A stretch of DNA of 64,000 bases from Agrobacterium genomosp. 13 str. CFBP 6927 (GCA_900012615.1 LT009757.1:1705851-1769850), one strand, 5' to 3'; shown: positions 55,623 through 64,000, counted from the first letter of the stretch. The notes: a model not told the origin generated them from the sequence alone. Numbers and translations are program-made.

Positions 55623-56849
55623 TTATTCAGCGGGTTGCGCCACGGATTCTGCACCAAAGTGCCGCCCCTCCGCAGCGAGGCTGCGCTGGCCGAGGCCGAT
55701 GATGGTGACTGTCGAGAGGCTGGCGACAACCGACACCCAGAAGCCGTTGCCTGCGCCGAAATTGTCGATCACCCAGCCGGAGATGAAGGCGCCGAGCGCC
55801 ATGCCGATACCGATGCCGGTCATCACCCAGGTCACGCCTTCCGTCAGCATCGATTCCGGTACGCGGCGCTCGATCAGGCCGAATGCGGTGATGAAGATAG
55901 GGGATATTCCAACCCCGCTGAGGAACACGGCGAAGGCGAGCAGGCCGACTGCCGTGGTAGCGAAGAGGAGCGGCAGGGCCGTCAGTGCGAGGACGCTCAC
56001 GGCAATCAGCAATTGACGATGCAGCGGTATTTTGGGGTTGATCGCGCCAAGCAGCAGGCCAACGACGAATGAACCTATGGCATAGACACCGATGACGAGG
56101 CTGGCGGCCTCCGGCTGGCCGAGTTGCTTGGTGATGGCAACGGCGCTCACTTCGGCCGTGGCGAAGGTTGAGCCGACGAAGATTAGGGCAAGTGTGATGA
56201 TCTGGACCGGGCGAAGGAAGATCGCGGAACGCTGCCGCTGTCCGCCCTGCACCGGGCGCACCTTGGGTTCTGTCGACCGTTGCAGAAGGAAGGCAAAGGT
56301 GCCAAGCGCGAGGAAGGTGGTGCTGATCATCATCCCGGCTTCCGGAAAGAACGAGACCGCAAGGCCGACGGAAAGCGATGCGCCGGAAATGTAAACCAGC
56401 TCGTCGGCGGCGGATTCAAAGGCGAAGGCCGTGTTAAGCTCAGGCCTGTCACGGAAAATCTCCGTCCAGCGGGCGCGCATCATGGCCGGAATGCTTGGCA
56501 TGGGGGCGGCGAGGAAAGCGGAAAGGAACAGTGTCCAGACCGGCCATTTCTGGTTCGTGGCGATGATCAAAATCGCAAAGGCGATGACCGACAGGGTGGT
56601 TGCCGGGATGAGGACGCTGCTCTGGCCCCTGCGATCCACCAGACGGGAAATCTGCGGCGCAACGGCGGCATTGGTCAGCGCGAAGGTTGCCGAGACGGCG
56701 CCGGCAAGCCAGTATTCGCCGTGGGTCTGGGAAAGCATGGCGACGATGCCGATCGGGGCCATCGCAATCGGAAGGCGGGCGAAGAAACCGGCCGCGGAAA
56801 AGCCTTTGGCGCCGGGAGCCCGGAAAATTTCTCTGTACGGATTAGACAT
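55623..56849 (-). CDS. MFS transporter
   Basis: 408 residues from the ATG at 56849; a start at 56885 would lie inside operator 1. About 12 membrane helices are visible (FFARLPIAMAPIGIVAML first; SVLIPATTLSVIAFAILIIA; TALPLLFATTAVGLLAFAVFL). The SRLVDRRGQSS loop between helices 2 and 3 is the MFS motif-A region. Divergent from a TetR gene and separated by three operator copies, it is most likely a drug or metabolite exporter repressed by that regulator. It could also be a sugar exporter of the SET type. Confidence 0.88.
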   Translation of the reverse strand: MSNPYREIFRAPGAKGFSAAGFFARLPIAMAPIGIVAMLSQTHGEYWLAGAVSATFALTNAAVAPQISRLVDRRGQSSVLIPATTLSVIAFAILIIATNQKWPVWTLFLSAFLAAPMPSIPAMMRARWTEIFRDRPELNTAFAFESAADELVYISGASLSVGLAVSFFPEAGMMISTTFLALGTFAFLLQRSTEPKVRPVQGGQRQRSAIFLRPVQIITLALIFVGSTFATAEVSAVAITKQLGQPEAASLVIGVYAIGSFVVGLLLGAINPKIPLHRQLLIAVSVLALTALPLLFATTAVGLLAFAVFLSGVGISPIFITAFGLIERRVPESMLTEGVTWVMTGIGIGMALGAFISGWVIDNFGAGNGFWVSVVASLSTVTIIGLGQRSLAAEGRHFGAESVAQPAE

Positions 56850-56884
56850 CGGATGCACCTTGTTTAGGGAGTATCCACCACACA

Positions 56885-56952
56885 CATACGTGGCGTATGC
56901 AAATTAGATAATTGCATACGCCACGTATGTCAACTAATATACGTGGCGTATG
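56885..56952. promoter_or_regulatory. triple TetR operator between MFS and tetR genes
   Basis: Three copies of a 15-bp quasi-palindrome: CATACGTGGCGTATG (56885-56899), its exact reverse CATACGCCACGTATG (56915-56929), and TATACGTGGCGTATG (56938-56952, one change). The first two lie within a perfect 18-bp inverted repeat (56885-56902 and 56912-56929) around a 9-base AT-rich spacer. Centres are 30 and 23 bases apart. Confidence 0.82.
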
Positions 56953-56969
56953 TCGAGCAAGGAGAAAAA

Positions 56970-57563
56970 ATGCGCAAACCCCGTAGTGAAATGATTACCG
57001 AGACGCGGGCGAAGCTTCTGGCTGCCGGCCGCAAGGCGTTTGGCAGCATTGGATATGCCGAAGCGTCGATGGACGACTTCACTGCAGAGGCGGGGCTGAC
57101 CCGCGGTGCCCTCTATCACCATTTCGGTGACAAGAAAGGCCTGCTGCTGGCGGTTGTGGGTGAGATCGATGCGGAGATGACGAAGAGGCTCTGCGAGATA
57201 TCATCAAGGGCCGAGACGCGGTGGGAGGGTTTCATTGAGGAGAATGTCGGTTATGTCCGCATGGCTCTCGAGCCGGAAATCCAGCGCATCATGTTTCGCG
57301 ACGGACCGGCCGTGCTGGGCGACCCCTCCCGCTGGCCAAATGCCAATGGCTGTATCTCGGCCGTTGCACGCAGCCTGGATGCGCTCAAGCAAGAGGGTAC
57401 TATTGGCGATATTGACCCGGAGGCATGCGCCCGTTTCATCAATGCGGCGAGCAGCAGTGCGGCCCAGTGGATCGCGAATTCCGACGACCCGGAAACGACC
57501 TCCAGACGCGCCGTGTCGAGCTTCCGGGCCTTTCTGGAAGGATTGCGGATCAGGAACGCCTGA
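56970..57563 (+). CDS. TetR-family transcriptional regulator
   Basis: 197 residues from the ATG at 56970 (AAGGAG upstream); a frame from 56943 would start inside operator 3. The HTH occupies residues ~10-55 (TRAKLLAAGRKAFGSIGYAEASMDDF in parts, TRGALYHHFGDKKGLLLAV), the standard TetR signature. The C-terminal helical ligand domain resembles regulators of efflux pumps. The repeated operators between it and the divergent MFS gene suggest it represses both. Confidence 0.93.
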   Translation: MRKPRSEMITETRAKLLAAGRKAFGSIGYAEASMDDFTAEAGLTRGALYHHFGDKKGLLLAVVGEIDAEMTKRLCEISSRAETRWEGFIEENVGYVRMALEPEIQRIMFRDGPAVLGDPSRWPNANGCISAVARSLDALKQEGTIGDIDPEACARFINAASSSAAQWIANSDDPETTSRRAVSSFRAFLEGLRIRNA

Positions 57564-57580
57564 TACCGACCGGCAGCAAC

Positions 57581-57901
57581 TCATTGCGGAAGCCGAAAGT
57601 GATCGTCGATGTGGCGGCGGTTGCGCGTGTCCTTGTGCCAGCCTATGGCCTTTCTATAGCTGCCGAAAAGGTTACTCTCCCGCACGCCGTCCAGTGTCAG
57701 GCCATGCACGGCCTCGGCATCCGGATCGACGTAAAGAGCATCCACCGGGCAATAGGCCTCGCACATGAAACAGGTCTGACACGAATCCTGCCGTAAAATG
57801 ACGGGCGGGCCTTCCGGCATCGCCTCGAAGACATTGGTTGGGCAGACCTGAACGCACAGATTGCAATCCGTGCAGGCGTCTGTATCCAGAACCTCGATCA
57901 T
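57581..57901 (-). CDS. 2x[4Fe-4S] ferredoxin (AprB-like partner of the flavoprotein)
   Basis: 106 residues. Two cluster motifs are present: CTDCNLCVQVCP at ~10-21 and CQTCFMCEAYCP at ~41-52, each C-x2-C-x2-C-x3-C-P. A ~50-residue tail follows, containing SYRKAIGWHKDT. The ATG overlaps the flavoprotein stop by one base (TAATG), so the two are made as a complex. The pair has the layout of adenylylsulfate reductase AprA/AprB or fumarate-reductase-type enzymes. It is convergent with tetR, with a 17-base gap. Confidence 0.92.
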   Translation of the reverse strand: MIEVLDTDACTDCNLCVQVCPTNVFEAMPEGPPVILRQDSCQTCFMCEAYCPVDALYVDPDAEAVHGLTLDGVRESNLFGSYRKAIGWHKDTRNRRHIDDHFRLPQ

Positions 57902-59517
57902 TATTCCGCTGCCTCCTTGTAGATGCCGGGATCAACAGGCTCCCGCCGGATGGCGATTGCATCGAGGCCGCTGAGAATGAGCCGGTGATGCTGGGCGGGA
58001 TCCTGCTTCGGGAAATCGTCGCGCCGGTGCATGCCGCGTGTTTCCGTGCGCGCAAGGGCGGCGCGATACATGAAGCGCGCAGTGGCGAGCATCGCCTGCG
58101 CCTGACGCAACGGCAATATCTGGCTCTCATCGGCAACCGTTGCCGAGACCGTCTTCGTCCACAGAGCATCCAGCCGCGCCAATGCTGCTGAAAGGCCGGA
58201 TTCCGTGCGGAAATAATTGATGTCGAGGGGAAAGACCTCGTCCTGTACCGCCTTGATGATGCTTGCCGGGTCGGTGAACTCCGTATGCGATGCGGTCTGC
58301 GTGTTGGGCTGTGGAAGGTCACTTCGCGGCATCCCCGCCTTCTCGCGGGCAAAGGCTGCGGCCGAGGCGCCGGCGAAGGCGCCCGTGGAAATTGCCCAGG
58401 CTGCGTTGTGGCTGCCGCCGCCGGTGAAGCCGCCACAGATCGGCTCGCGCGTGGCGTTGTCGCCGGCGGCATAAAGACCGGCAACCGTCGTTGCACAGTC
58501 GAGCCCGGTCAGCCGCAGCCCACCGGTGCCGCGCACCGTGCCTTCCAGCCGAAGCTTTACTTCGAAGAATTCGGTGAAGGGATCGATGCCCCGACGGTCG
58601 AACGGCACGAAGAAATTCGGCTGGGCGCGCCGCAGGATCGCCTTCACCTCATCGGTTCCGGCAAGGTCAAGCCGGGCATAAACGGGTTGCGAAAGCAGCG
58701 TGCGGGCGATGATCGAGCGACCACGGGCCGAGCCTGCGCCTTCTATCAGGCTATGGTCCTTGCGATAGAATTGCGCGAAACGGTAAAGGGCGGTCTTGGT
58801 GATGGAGGCGAAGGCCGGTGAAATTGCGTAGGCCGACGAAAATTCCATGCCGGACAGTTCAGCACCGGCCTCGGCGCCCATCAAATAGCCGTCGCCGGTC
58901 AGGACATCGCAGCCGAGCGCCTTGCTCATGAAGGCGCAGCCGCCCGTCGCCAGTACCACCGCTCCGGAGGCGACACGCCAGTTCCCGCCCTGTTGCCGCC
59001 GCAGACCGGTTGCGCCAGCAACGCGTGCGCCTTCTGTCAATAGCCTGATTGCGGGGTGATGATCGAGAATGGTGACACCGGCATTTTTTACCCGGCGACG
59101 CAAGAGCCGCATATATTCCGGCCCCTGAACGGAGATGCGCTGCTGCTCGCCCTTGTCGTCGCTGGGGAACGGATACCCCCATTCCGCCAGCCGGTTGACG
59201 CTTTCGAAAGTCTTGTCGAGGACCGGCGCCATCCATGACCGCTCGGAAAGATAGCCGCCCATTGCCTCACGGCTTGCCATGGCGGCATCCCGTGCGGCTT
59301 CATCCGGCGGCACATACCAGATCTGCGTGCCAGCGGAGGCCGTTGCGCCCGAACTGCCGCAATAACCCTTGTCAACCAGAACAACGCGTGCTCCGGCACC
59401 CACGGCCTCCAACGCTGCCCAGCAGCCGGCCGGACCGCCGCCGATGACAAGCACGTCGCAGGTGATATCGGTGATGGCCGGCGGCGAAGAGTGGGTGTCT
59501 TGCAGGGGCAGGTTCAT
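57901..59517 (-). CDS. FAD-dependent oxidoreductase, AprA / fumarate reductase flavoprotein-like
   Basis: 538 residues from the ATG at 59517 (AGGAAG upstream; the frame could extend to 59688 across the divergent promoter). The FAD motif CDVLVIGGGPAGCWAALEA lies near residue 20. GSSGATASAG, VVLATGGCAFMSKALG and ICGGFTGGGSHNAAWAISTGAF are family signatures. C-terminal helical arm from ~430. Electrons should pass to the coupled ferredoxin. The substrate is unknown: APS/sulfite chemistry is only one option, and organosulfur or carboxylate oxidation are others. Confidence 0.88.
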   Translation of the reverse strand: MNLPLQDTHSSPPAITDITCDVLVIGGGPAGCWAALEAVGAGARVVLVDKGYCGSSGATASAGTQIWYVPPDEAARDAAMASREAMGGYLSERSWMAPVLDKTFESVNRLAEWGYPFPSDDKGEQQRISVQGPEYMRLLRRRVKNAGVTILDHHPAIRLLTEGARVAGATGLRRQQGGNWRVASGAVVLATGGCAFMSKALGCDVLTGDGYLMGAEAGAELSGMEFSSAYAISPAFASITKTALYRFAQFYRKDHSLIEGAGSARGRSIIARTLLSQPVYARLDLAGTDEVKAILRRAQPNFFVPFDRRGIDPFTEFFEVKLRLEGTVRGTGGLRLTGLDCATTVAGLYAAGDNATREPICGGFTGGGSHNAAWAISTGAFAGASAAAFAREKAGMPRSDLPQPNTQTASHTEFTDPASIIKAVQDEVFPLDINYFRTESGLSAALARLDALWTKTVSATVADESQILPLRQAQAMLATARFMYRAALARTETRGMHRRDDFPKQDPAQHHRLILSGLDAIAIRREPVDPGIYKEAAE

Positions 59518-59605
59518 GGCAGGCTTCCTTTCTATGAAGAAATCGCATTGCACTTTAAATCTATGTATTGCATAGGTTTTCCAGTTGCTGTTCTGGAGTT
59601 TCCCG

Positions 59606-60412
59606 ATGTCGCTTGCCAGTCTTGCCATGTATGTCAGTCCCTCGCCGGTCAAGGAGGCGACGGCGTTGTTCTGGACTGCGCTCGGCAAGCGTCTTCGTGC
59701 TGCTGGCGTTGATGCGCCGCAGACGCTGGATGCGGAAATCCGCTACAATGAGGCTTGGCTCAGGCCTGATCTGCTGTTCGGCCAGACCTGCGGATATCCT
59801 TATGTGCAGCACCTGCGTGGCAAGGTGCAGCTGGTGGCAACCCCGGTTTACAATCTGCCCGGCTGCGACGGTCCGCTCAAATGCAGCTTCATCATTGTCA
59901 ACGCGGCGTCGCAGGCGCGGTCGATCACGCAATTGCGGGGCGCCCGGGCTGCCATCAATGAACCCGGCAGCAATTCCGGTTATAATCTGTTCCGCGCTTT
60001 CGTGGCGCCACATGCCGATGAGGGCCGGTTCTTTTCGTCCGTGCAGGAGACTGGCGGTCATCTGGCGAGTATCGATGCGGTGTCGAGAGGCGAGGCGGAT
60101 GTCGCTTCCATCGACTGCATTACCTTCGGCAACACCCTGCGCTTCGATCCGCAACGGGTTGCGGGTGTGCGCATCCTTGCCGAAACGGCAAAGGGACCGG
60201 GTCTGCCCTTCATCACGGCCGGTGCGACACCGGCAAGGGAGCTGGTGATATTGCGACGGGCTCTGGCGGAAACCATCGCCGACCCCGAACTTGCCGACGT
60301 CTGCGATACGCTGTCTTTGCGCGGCATCAGCCTGCTTGGCGATGCCGATTATGAAGTCCTGGCCGAGTTTGATCGGGATGCTGCGCGTCATGGTTACCCC
60401 GCTATCGCCTGA
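59606..60412 (+). CDS. PhnD/SsuA-family substrate-binding-like protein without signal peptide
   Basis: 268 residues from the ATG at 59606 with GGAG upstream. The sequence is a type II periplasmic-binding fold (RPDLLFGQTCGYPYVQHLRG, RGARAAINEPGSNSGYNLFRAF, SRGEADVASIDCITFGN), as in phosphate/phosphonate binders. The N terminus MSLASLAMYVSPSPVKEA has no export signal, so it is probably cytoplasmic and may be a sensor or an enzyme-like relative. It is divergent from the flavoprotein (88-base gap with a CTATG-N5-CATAG repeat at 59561-59575) and its 3' end overlaps the convergent ATPase gene by 19 bases. Confidence 0.82.
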   Translation: MSLASLAMYVSPSPVKEATALFWTALGKRLRAAGVDAPQTLDAEIRYNEAWLRPDLLFGQTCGYPYVQHLRGKVQLVATPVYNLPGCDGPLKCSFIIVNAASQARSITQLRGARAAINEPGSNSGYNLFRAFVAPHADEGRFFSSVQETGGHLASIDAVSRGEADVASIDCITFGNTLRFDPQRVAGVRILAETAKGPGLPFITAGATPARELVILRRALAETIADPELADVCDTLSLRGISLLGDADYEVLAEFDRDAARHGYPAIA

Positions 60413-61371
60413 GGCAGGGTCTCCGCTTCCACAGTAAGCGGGAAGTGGCAGGCGACACTGCGCCCGGATGAGCCGGCGGAAACAAGCAGCGGCACGTCGC
60501 TTGCGCAGCGTGGGCGCGCCAGTGGACAGCGTTTGTGGAAACGACAGCCGGAGGGCGGGTTGCCTGGGCTTGGCAATTCTCCGGCAAGCACGATGCGCTC
60601 ACGCCGGCGGCCGGGATCGAGTGTGAGATTGGCCGAGAGCAGTGCGTGTGTGTAGGGATGCGCGGGACTGTGAAACAAGTCGGCCGTCGGCCCGCTCTCG
60701 ACGATCTGGCCAAGATACATCACGGCGACACGATCGGTGACGCGGCCGACGACATTGAGATTGTGGGAGATGAGCAGATAGCTGAGCTTCAGGCGATCCC
60801 GAAGCACGCGCAGGAGATTGAGCAATTCGCCCTGAATGGAGATATCGAGGCCAGCCGTTGGTTCATCGGCGACGATGATCGAAGGTTCGGCGGCAAGCGC
60901 CCGCACCAGCGCAACGCGCCGCGCCTGCCCGCCGCTCAGCTGATGCGGATAGCGTGAAAGAAGCTGCTCGCCGAGGCCGATGCTTTCCGCAAGGGCAGAG
61001 ATGCGCGCCCAGCTCTCGGCCGAATGTACCCTGCGTATTTTTAGCGGTTCAGCCAGAAGCGCGCGCACTTTCATGCGCGGAGAAAGCGAGGCGGCGGGGT
61101 CCTGGAACAGGAGCTGGATGCGGCGCTGCAGATCGTTGCGGCGCGCCTTTGTCACATTGGCAAGTGTCTCTCCTTCGACCGAGAGCGTACCGGCGGCAAG
61201 CGGCTGAAGCCCGACAATGGCCCGGGCAAGCGAGGACTTTCCGCATCCGCTTTCCCCGACAAGGCCAAGGGTTTCGCCGGGGAACAGATCCAGTGACACG
61301 TTATCGACGGCGGTCAGCCGGTCATAACGGATCACCGCATTCTTCAGTGAGAGGGCAGGGGTGCTCATCAT
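60394..61371 (-). CDS. dipeptide/oligopeptide-type ABC transporter ATPase, DppF/OppF family
   Basis: 325 residues (M1 or M2; the ATG at 61371 overlaps the upstream stop by ATGA). Walker A GESGCGKSS, signature LSGGQARRVALVRAL, Walker B IIVADEPTAGLD, and the C-terminal oligopeptide-transporter tail with the cysteine pattern CRFHKRCPLARPRC, which binds an Fe-S cluster in some family members. It is the last gene of the importer operon that enters from the right edge. Confidence 0.92.
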   Translation of the reverse strand: MMSTPALSLKNAVIRYDRLTAVDNVSLDLFPGETLGLVGESGCGKSSLARAIVGLQPLAAGTLSVEGETLANVTKARRNDLQRRIQLLFQDPAASLSPRMKVRALLAEPLKIRRVHSAESWARISALAESIGLGEQLLSRYPHQLSGGQARRVALVRALAAEPSIIVADEPTAGLDISIQGELLNLLRVLRDRLKLSYLLISHNLNVVGRVTDRVAVMYLGQIVESGPTADLFHSPAHPYTHALLSANLTLDPGRRRERIVLAGELPSPGNPPSGCRFHKRCPLARPRCASDVPLLVSAGSSGRSVACHFPLTVEAETLPQAIAG

Positions 61372-62342
61372 GCCGCCTCCAGCCAGCAGAAGAAGGTCTG
61401 GCCGCTCCCGGCCTGTCGGCGGGGTGGCCTTTCTACACAGCGATCATGGCGGGAGGGACAGCGCTCGGCGAAGATGCAGCCCTGTGGCCGGTGGGATGGA
61501 TCGGGAACCGTCCCGGGAATGGTGGCAAGATCCTGCAGGCGGTCGAAGGCGGCGTAGGGGTCGATCTCGCAGTTGAGCAAGGCTCGGGTATAGGGATGGT
61601 GCGGGCGATGCAGAACATCCGCCACCCAGCCGCTTTCCACCACCGTTCCGGCATACATCACGATGACACTGTCGCAGAGCTCGGCGATAAGCCCCATGCT
61701 GTGACTGACGACCAGCATCGAAGCGACGGTCCGTTGCCGCAGCCGATGCAGCATCTCGACCACCTGGGCTTCAACCGTTGCGTCAAGCGCGGTCGTCGGT
61801 TCGTCGGCAATCAAAAGCTTTGGTTCGACCAGCAGCGCCATGGCGATGACAACACGCTGTCGCATGCCGCCTGAGAATTCGTGTGGATAGCGGTGCATCC
61901 GCAGGGCCGCATCCTGCAACCCCACATCCGAGAGCACCGCTTCCGCCCGCGCCCACAGCGACCGCCGGCTTTCCTTTGGAAATCGCCGGCGCTGGATGTC
62001 GACGAGCTGTGTGCCGATCGTGAACATGGGGTTAAGCGCGGTCATGGGGTCCTGAAAGACCATGGCTATATCGGTGCCGCGCAGGCTTGCCGTTTCCCCT
62101 GATGCCAGATTTGTCTCACGTCCGTTGAAGGCCGCGCGACTTGCCGAAATTTCCGCATTGTCGGCAAGCAGGCCGAGCAGGGTGAAGGCAACCGTTGACT
62201 TGCCGCTGCCGCTTTCACCGACGAGGCCGACGGACTGGCCGCGGCCGATGGTGATGTCGACGCCGTCGAGAATATGCGCACTATGCCCGGCGCTCTTGTA
62301 AGACACGTTGAGGTTTTCGATGAGGACGAGGGCGTCTGTCAC
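61368..62342 (-). CDS. dipeptide/oligopeptide-type ABC transporter ATPase, DppD/OppD family
   Basis: 324 residues. Walker A GESGSGKST near 40, signature FSGGMRQRVVIAMAL, Walker B LLIADEPTTALDATV, and tail CIFAERCPSRHDRC. The ATG overlaps the permease stop and its own stop overlaps the DppF gene, both as ATGA. It pairs with DppF to power the two permeases at 62339-64000. Peptide, nickel or opine substrates are all possible for the family. Confidence 0.93.
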   Translation of the reverse strand: MTDALVLIENLNVSYKSAGHSAHILDGVDITIGRGQSVGLVGESGSGKSTVAFTLLGLLADNAEISASRAAFNGRETNLASGETASLRGTDIAMVFQDPMTALNPMFTIGTQLVDIQRRRFPKESRRSLWARAEAVLSDVGLQDAALRMHRYPHEFSGGMRQRVVIAMALLVEPKLLIADEPTTALDATVEAQVVEMLHRLRQRTVASMLVVSHSMGLIAELCDSVIVMYAGTVVESGWVADVLHRPHHPYTRALLNCEIDPYAAFDRLQDLATIPGTVPDPSHRPQGCIFAERCPSRHDRCVERPPRRQAGSGQTFFCWLEAA

Positions 62343-63172
62343 AGGCTTTTCCTCAGCTTCGGGTCGAGTGTGTCGCGCAGGGCTTCACCGAGAAGCGCAA
62401 AACCGAGTGTCGCGAGGATCAGCGCCAGACCGGAAAAAGTGGCGAGCCATACCGACTGGTCGAGATAGGTATAGCCGTCGTTCAGCAGGTTGCCCCAGCT
62501 GGCAAGCGGCGGGCGCACGCCAAGACCGAGGAAGCTCAACCCCGCCTCGATGGTGATGACGACGGGGATATCCATGCACGCCAATACGAAAATCGGGCCG
62601 ATGATATTGGGCGTGACGTGATGCAGGACGACCCGCCAGGTCTCGGCGCCCAGAACCCTTTCCGCCTCGATGAAGGGACTGTTGCGGATCGCGATCGTCT
62701 GGGCGCGGGCGACACGGCCGAAATGGGGAATGAAGACGATGCTGACAAGCAGTACGACATTGCCGAGGCCGGGGCCGAAGACGGCGACGAGCGCCAGAGC
62801 GAGGATGATGCTTGGAAACGAGGTCACGACATCGAAGATGCCGACGATGAAGAGGTCGACGACACGGGAGGAGAGGGCTGCCGCCACGCCGAGGGCGACG
62901 CCGGTCGTCAGCGAGATCGCGATGACGGAGAGCGAGATGCCGAGCGCTATGCGCGTACCGAAGATAAGGCGGCTTAATATGTCACGCCCGAGATGATCGG
63001 TTCCCAGAAGATGTTGCAATGATGGGTCCATGAAGCGGCTGGCCGGTGCAATCGCGTTCGGACCATAGGGCGCGATCAGCGGAGCAGCGATTGCCACCAG
63101 ACAGAGCAATGTAACCGCAAAGATTGCGAATGTGCCGCCGGGGCGGCGGGAGAGGTCGCGCAGGACGGTCAT
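62339..63172 (-). CDS. dipeptide-type ABC transporter permease, DppC family
   Basis: 277 residues with about six membrane spans (FAIFAVTLLCLVAIAAPLIAPYG first). HLLGTDHLGRDILSRLIFGTRIALGI is the DppC/OppC hallmark, and the EAA-type loop reads FIEAERVLGAETWRVVLHHVTPN near 190. ATGA overlaps on both sides show a tightly coupled operon. Confidence 0.93.
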   Translation of the reverse strand: MTVLRDLSRRPGGTFAIFAVTLLCLVAIAAPLIAPYGPNAIAPASRFMDPSLQHLLGTDHLGRDILSRLIFGTRIALGISLSVIAISLTTGVALGVAAALSSRVVDLFIVGIFDVVTSFPSIILALALVAVFGPGLGNVVLLVSIVFIPHFGRVARAQTIAIRNSPFIEAERVLGAETWRVVLHHVTPNIIGPIFVLACMDIPVVITIEAGLSFLGLGVRPPLASWGNLLNDGYTYLDQSVWLATFSGLALILATLGFALLGEALRDTLDPKLRKSL

Positions 63173-64000
63173 TGCTGTTGCTTTCCAGATACGAGCCGTG
63201 CGCGCTCGCGCGGATCGAGCAGGCTCTGGGAGAGGTCTGCAATGAGATTGGTGAGCACGTAGAGCAGCACGATGACAAAGACGCCGCCCTGAACCACCGG
63301 ATAGTTGCGGGTGCGAATGGCGTCATAGATCAACGAACCGAGCCCGGGACGGTTGAAAATGACTTCCGCGAAGACCGCTCCGCCTAAAAGCTCGCCAAAG
63401 CCCATGCCAAGCACCGCGACGGTAGGCAATATTGCCGGTTTGAGGGCATATTTTATGAGGATTTTCGTTTCGCTGACACCATAGGCCCGCAGCGTGCGGA
63501 TCTGGTTTTCACCGAGCACCTCCAAAAGGGAGGCGCGCAGCAGACGGGCGATATAACCGATCCAGCCGGCGGCGAGCGCCGCCGTCGGCAAGGCGAGATG
63601 CCAAAGCTGGTCGCCGATATCGCCGCTCTCTCCGGCCCCCAAGACCGGAAACCAACGCAGCTTTACCGAAAACATCATCAGGAGGAACACCGAGACGACA
63701 AAGCTCGGCGTCGAGATAAAACCGACGCTGAAGAAAGCGATAAGCCGGTCCACCCTGCCGCCGGGCCAGCGGGCAGAGATGAGGGCAAGCGGAACCCCGA
63801 GCGCGATGGCGAAAAACATGGCGGAAACGGCCAGAGCCACCGTATTCGGTAACGCCGCCGCAACAAGGGTTAGGACCGGGCGGCCGTTAAAGACATCCTC
63901 TCCGAGATCGCCGGAAAAGAGACGGCCAAAAAAGGCAAAAACCTGTTCGATCAGCGGCTTGTCGAGGCCAATACGGGCGTTGAGTGCCGCCACGGCCTCG
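63169..64000 (-). CDS. dipeptide-type ABC transporter permease, DppB family (partial, 5' end outside window)
   Basis: About 277 residues of the C-terminal part. The reading frame continues past base 64000 with no start: the segment AALNARIGLDKPLIEQ is the usual internal DppB sequence after the first membrane helix, so the GTG near 63993 is not the true start. PNTVALAVSAMFFAIALGVPLALIS and the EAA-like loop LRASLLEVLGENQIRTLRAYGVSE are typical. The binding-protein gene of the importer is expected to the right of the window. Confidence 0.9.
   Translation of the reverse strand, partial: EAVAALNARIGLDKPLIEQVFAFFGRLFSGDLGEDVFNGRPVLTLVAAALPNTVALAVSAMFFAIALGVPLALISARWPGGRVDRLIAFFSVGFISTPSFVVSVFLLMMFSVKLRWFPVLGAGESGDIGDQLWHLALPTAALAAGWIGYIARLLRASLLEVLGENQIRTLRAYGVSETKILIKYALKPAILPTVAVLGMGFGELLGGAVFAEVIFNRPGLGSLIYDAIRTRNYPVVQGGVFVIVLLYVLTNLIADLSQSLLDPRERARLVSGKQQQ

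Overview
The window looks like accessory DNA from a Rhizobiaceae genome (Agrobacterium or Rhizobium type). The grounds are high GC, dense ATG-A coupled operons, many ABC importers for sugars and peptides, FCD/GntR, LacI and TetR regulators beside catabolic genes, a locus resembling rhizopine catabolism (moc), and Csu-type fimbriae. No rRNA, tRNA, insertion sequence, integrase or CRISPR array was seen. Species and replicon cannot be fixed from the sequence alone.

Layout. (1) 1-9201: a sugar catabolic regulon. A minus-strand operon carries a split transketolase, a periplasmic sugar binder, and a CUT2 ATPase and permease (the permease runs off the left edge). Divergent from it is an aldehyde dehydrogenase. 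A GMC oxidoreductase followed by an FCD-type GntR regulator completes the set. The same 14-bp motif lies in front of both the aldehyde dehydrogenase/transketolase divergon and the GMC-GntR pair. (2) 9334-17017: a ferric-siderophore (hydroxamate type) uptake locus: fhuB, fhuC and an AraC regulator on the minus strand, and a TonB receptor, FhuD-like binder and FhuF-like reductase on the plus strand. (3) 17243-20032: aconitase B, standing alone. (4) 20273-26155: a tightly coupled five-gene operon (GNAT-like protein, AsnB-like amidotransferase, acyl carrier protein, AMP-forming ligase, NAD-synthase-like protein) that looks like a small biosynthetic system of unknown product. (5) 26199-30800: a chaperone-usher (Csu/spore-coat-U) fimbrial operon.

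(6) 31274-36944: LacI regulator, sterol-desaturase-type oxygenase, Rieske ferredoxin, sugar binder, ferredoxin reductase and TIM-barrel isomerase. This is a three-component oxygenase set resembling MocD/E/F of rhizopine catabolism. (7) 37036-55557: an HbpS-like gene divergent from a LacI regulator that heads a roughly 17.6-kb one-way gene string: Gfo/Idh/MocA oxidoreductase, CoA-transferase, enoyl-CoA hydratase, aldehyde dehydrogenase, CUT1 sugar importer, two GMC oxidoreductases with a 28-codon ORF between them, a fumarate-reductase-type flavoprotein and a DhaK-DhaL kinase. Two perfect copies of a LacI-type operator lie in front, one sitting between the -35 and -10 of the regulator. (8) 55623-57563: MFS transporter and TetR regulator, divergent, with three copies of one operator between them. 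(9) 57581-64000: ferredoxin and flavoprotein (AprBA-like architecture), a divergent PhnD-like binding protein without a signal peptide, and a dipeptide-type ABC importer running off the right edge.

The best candidates for undescribed biology are the five-gene ligase/ACP/amidotransferase operon at 20.3-26.2 kb and the hybrid sugar-import plus acyl-CoA operon at 37.9-55.6 kb. Functions below are read from motifs and family resemblance by eye; no database search was run.
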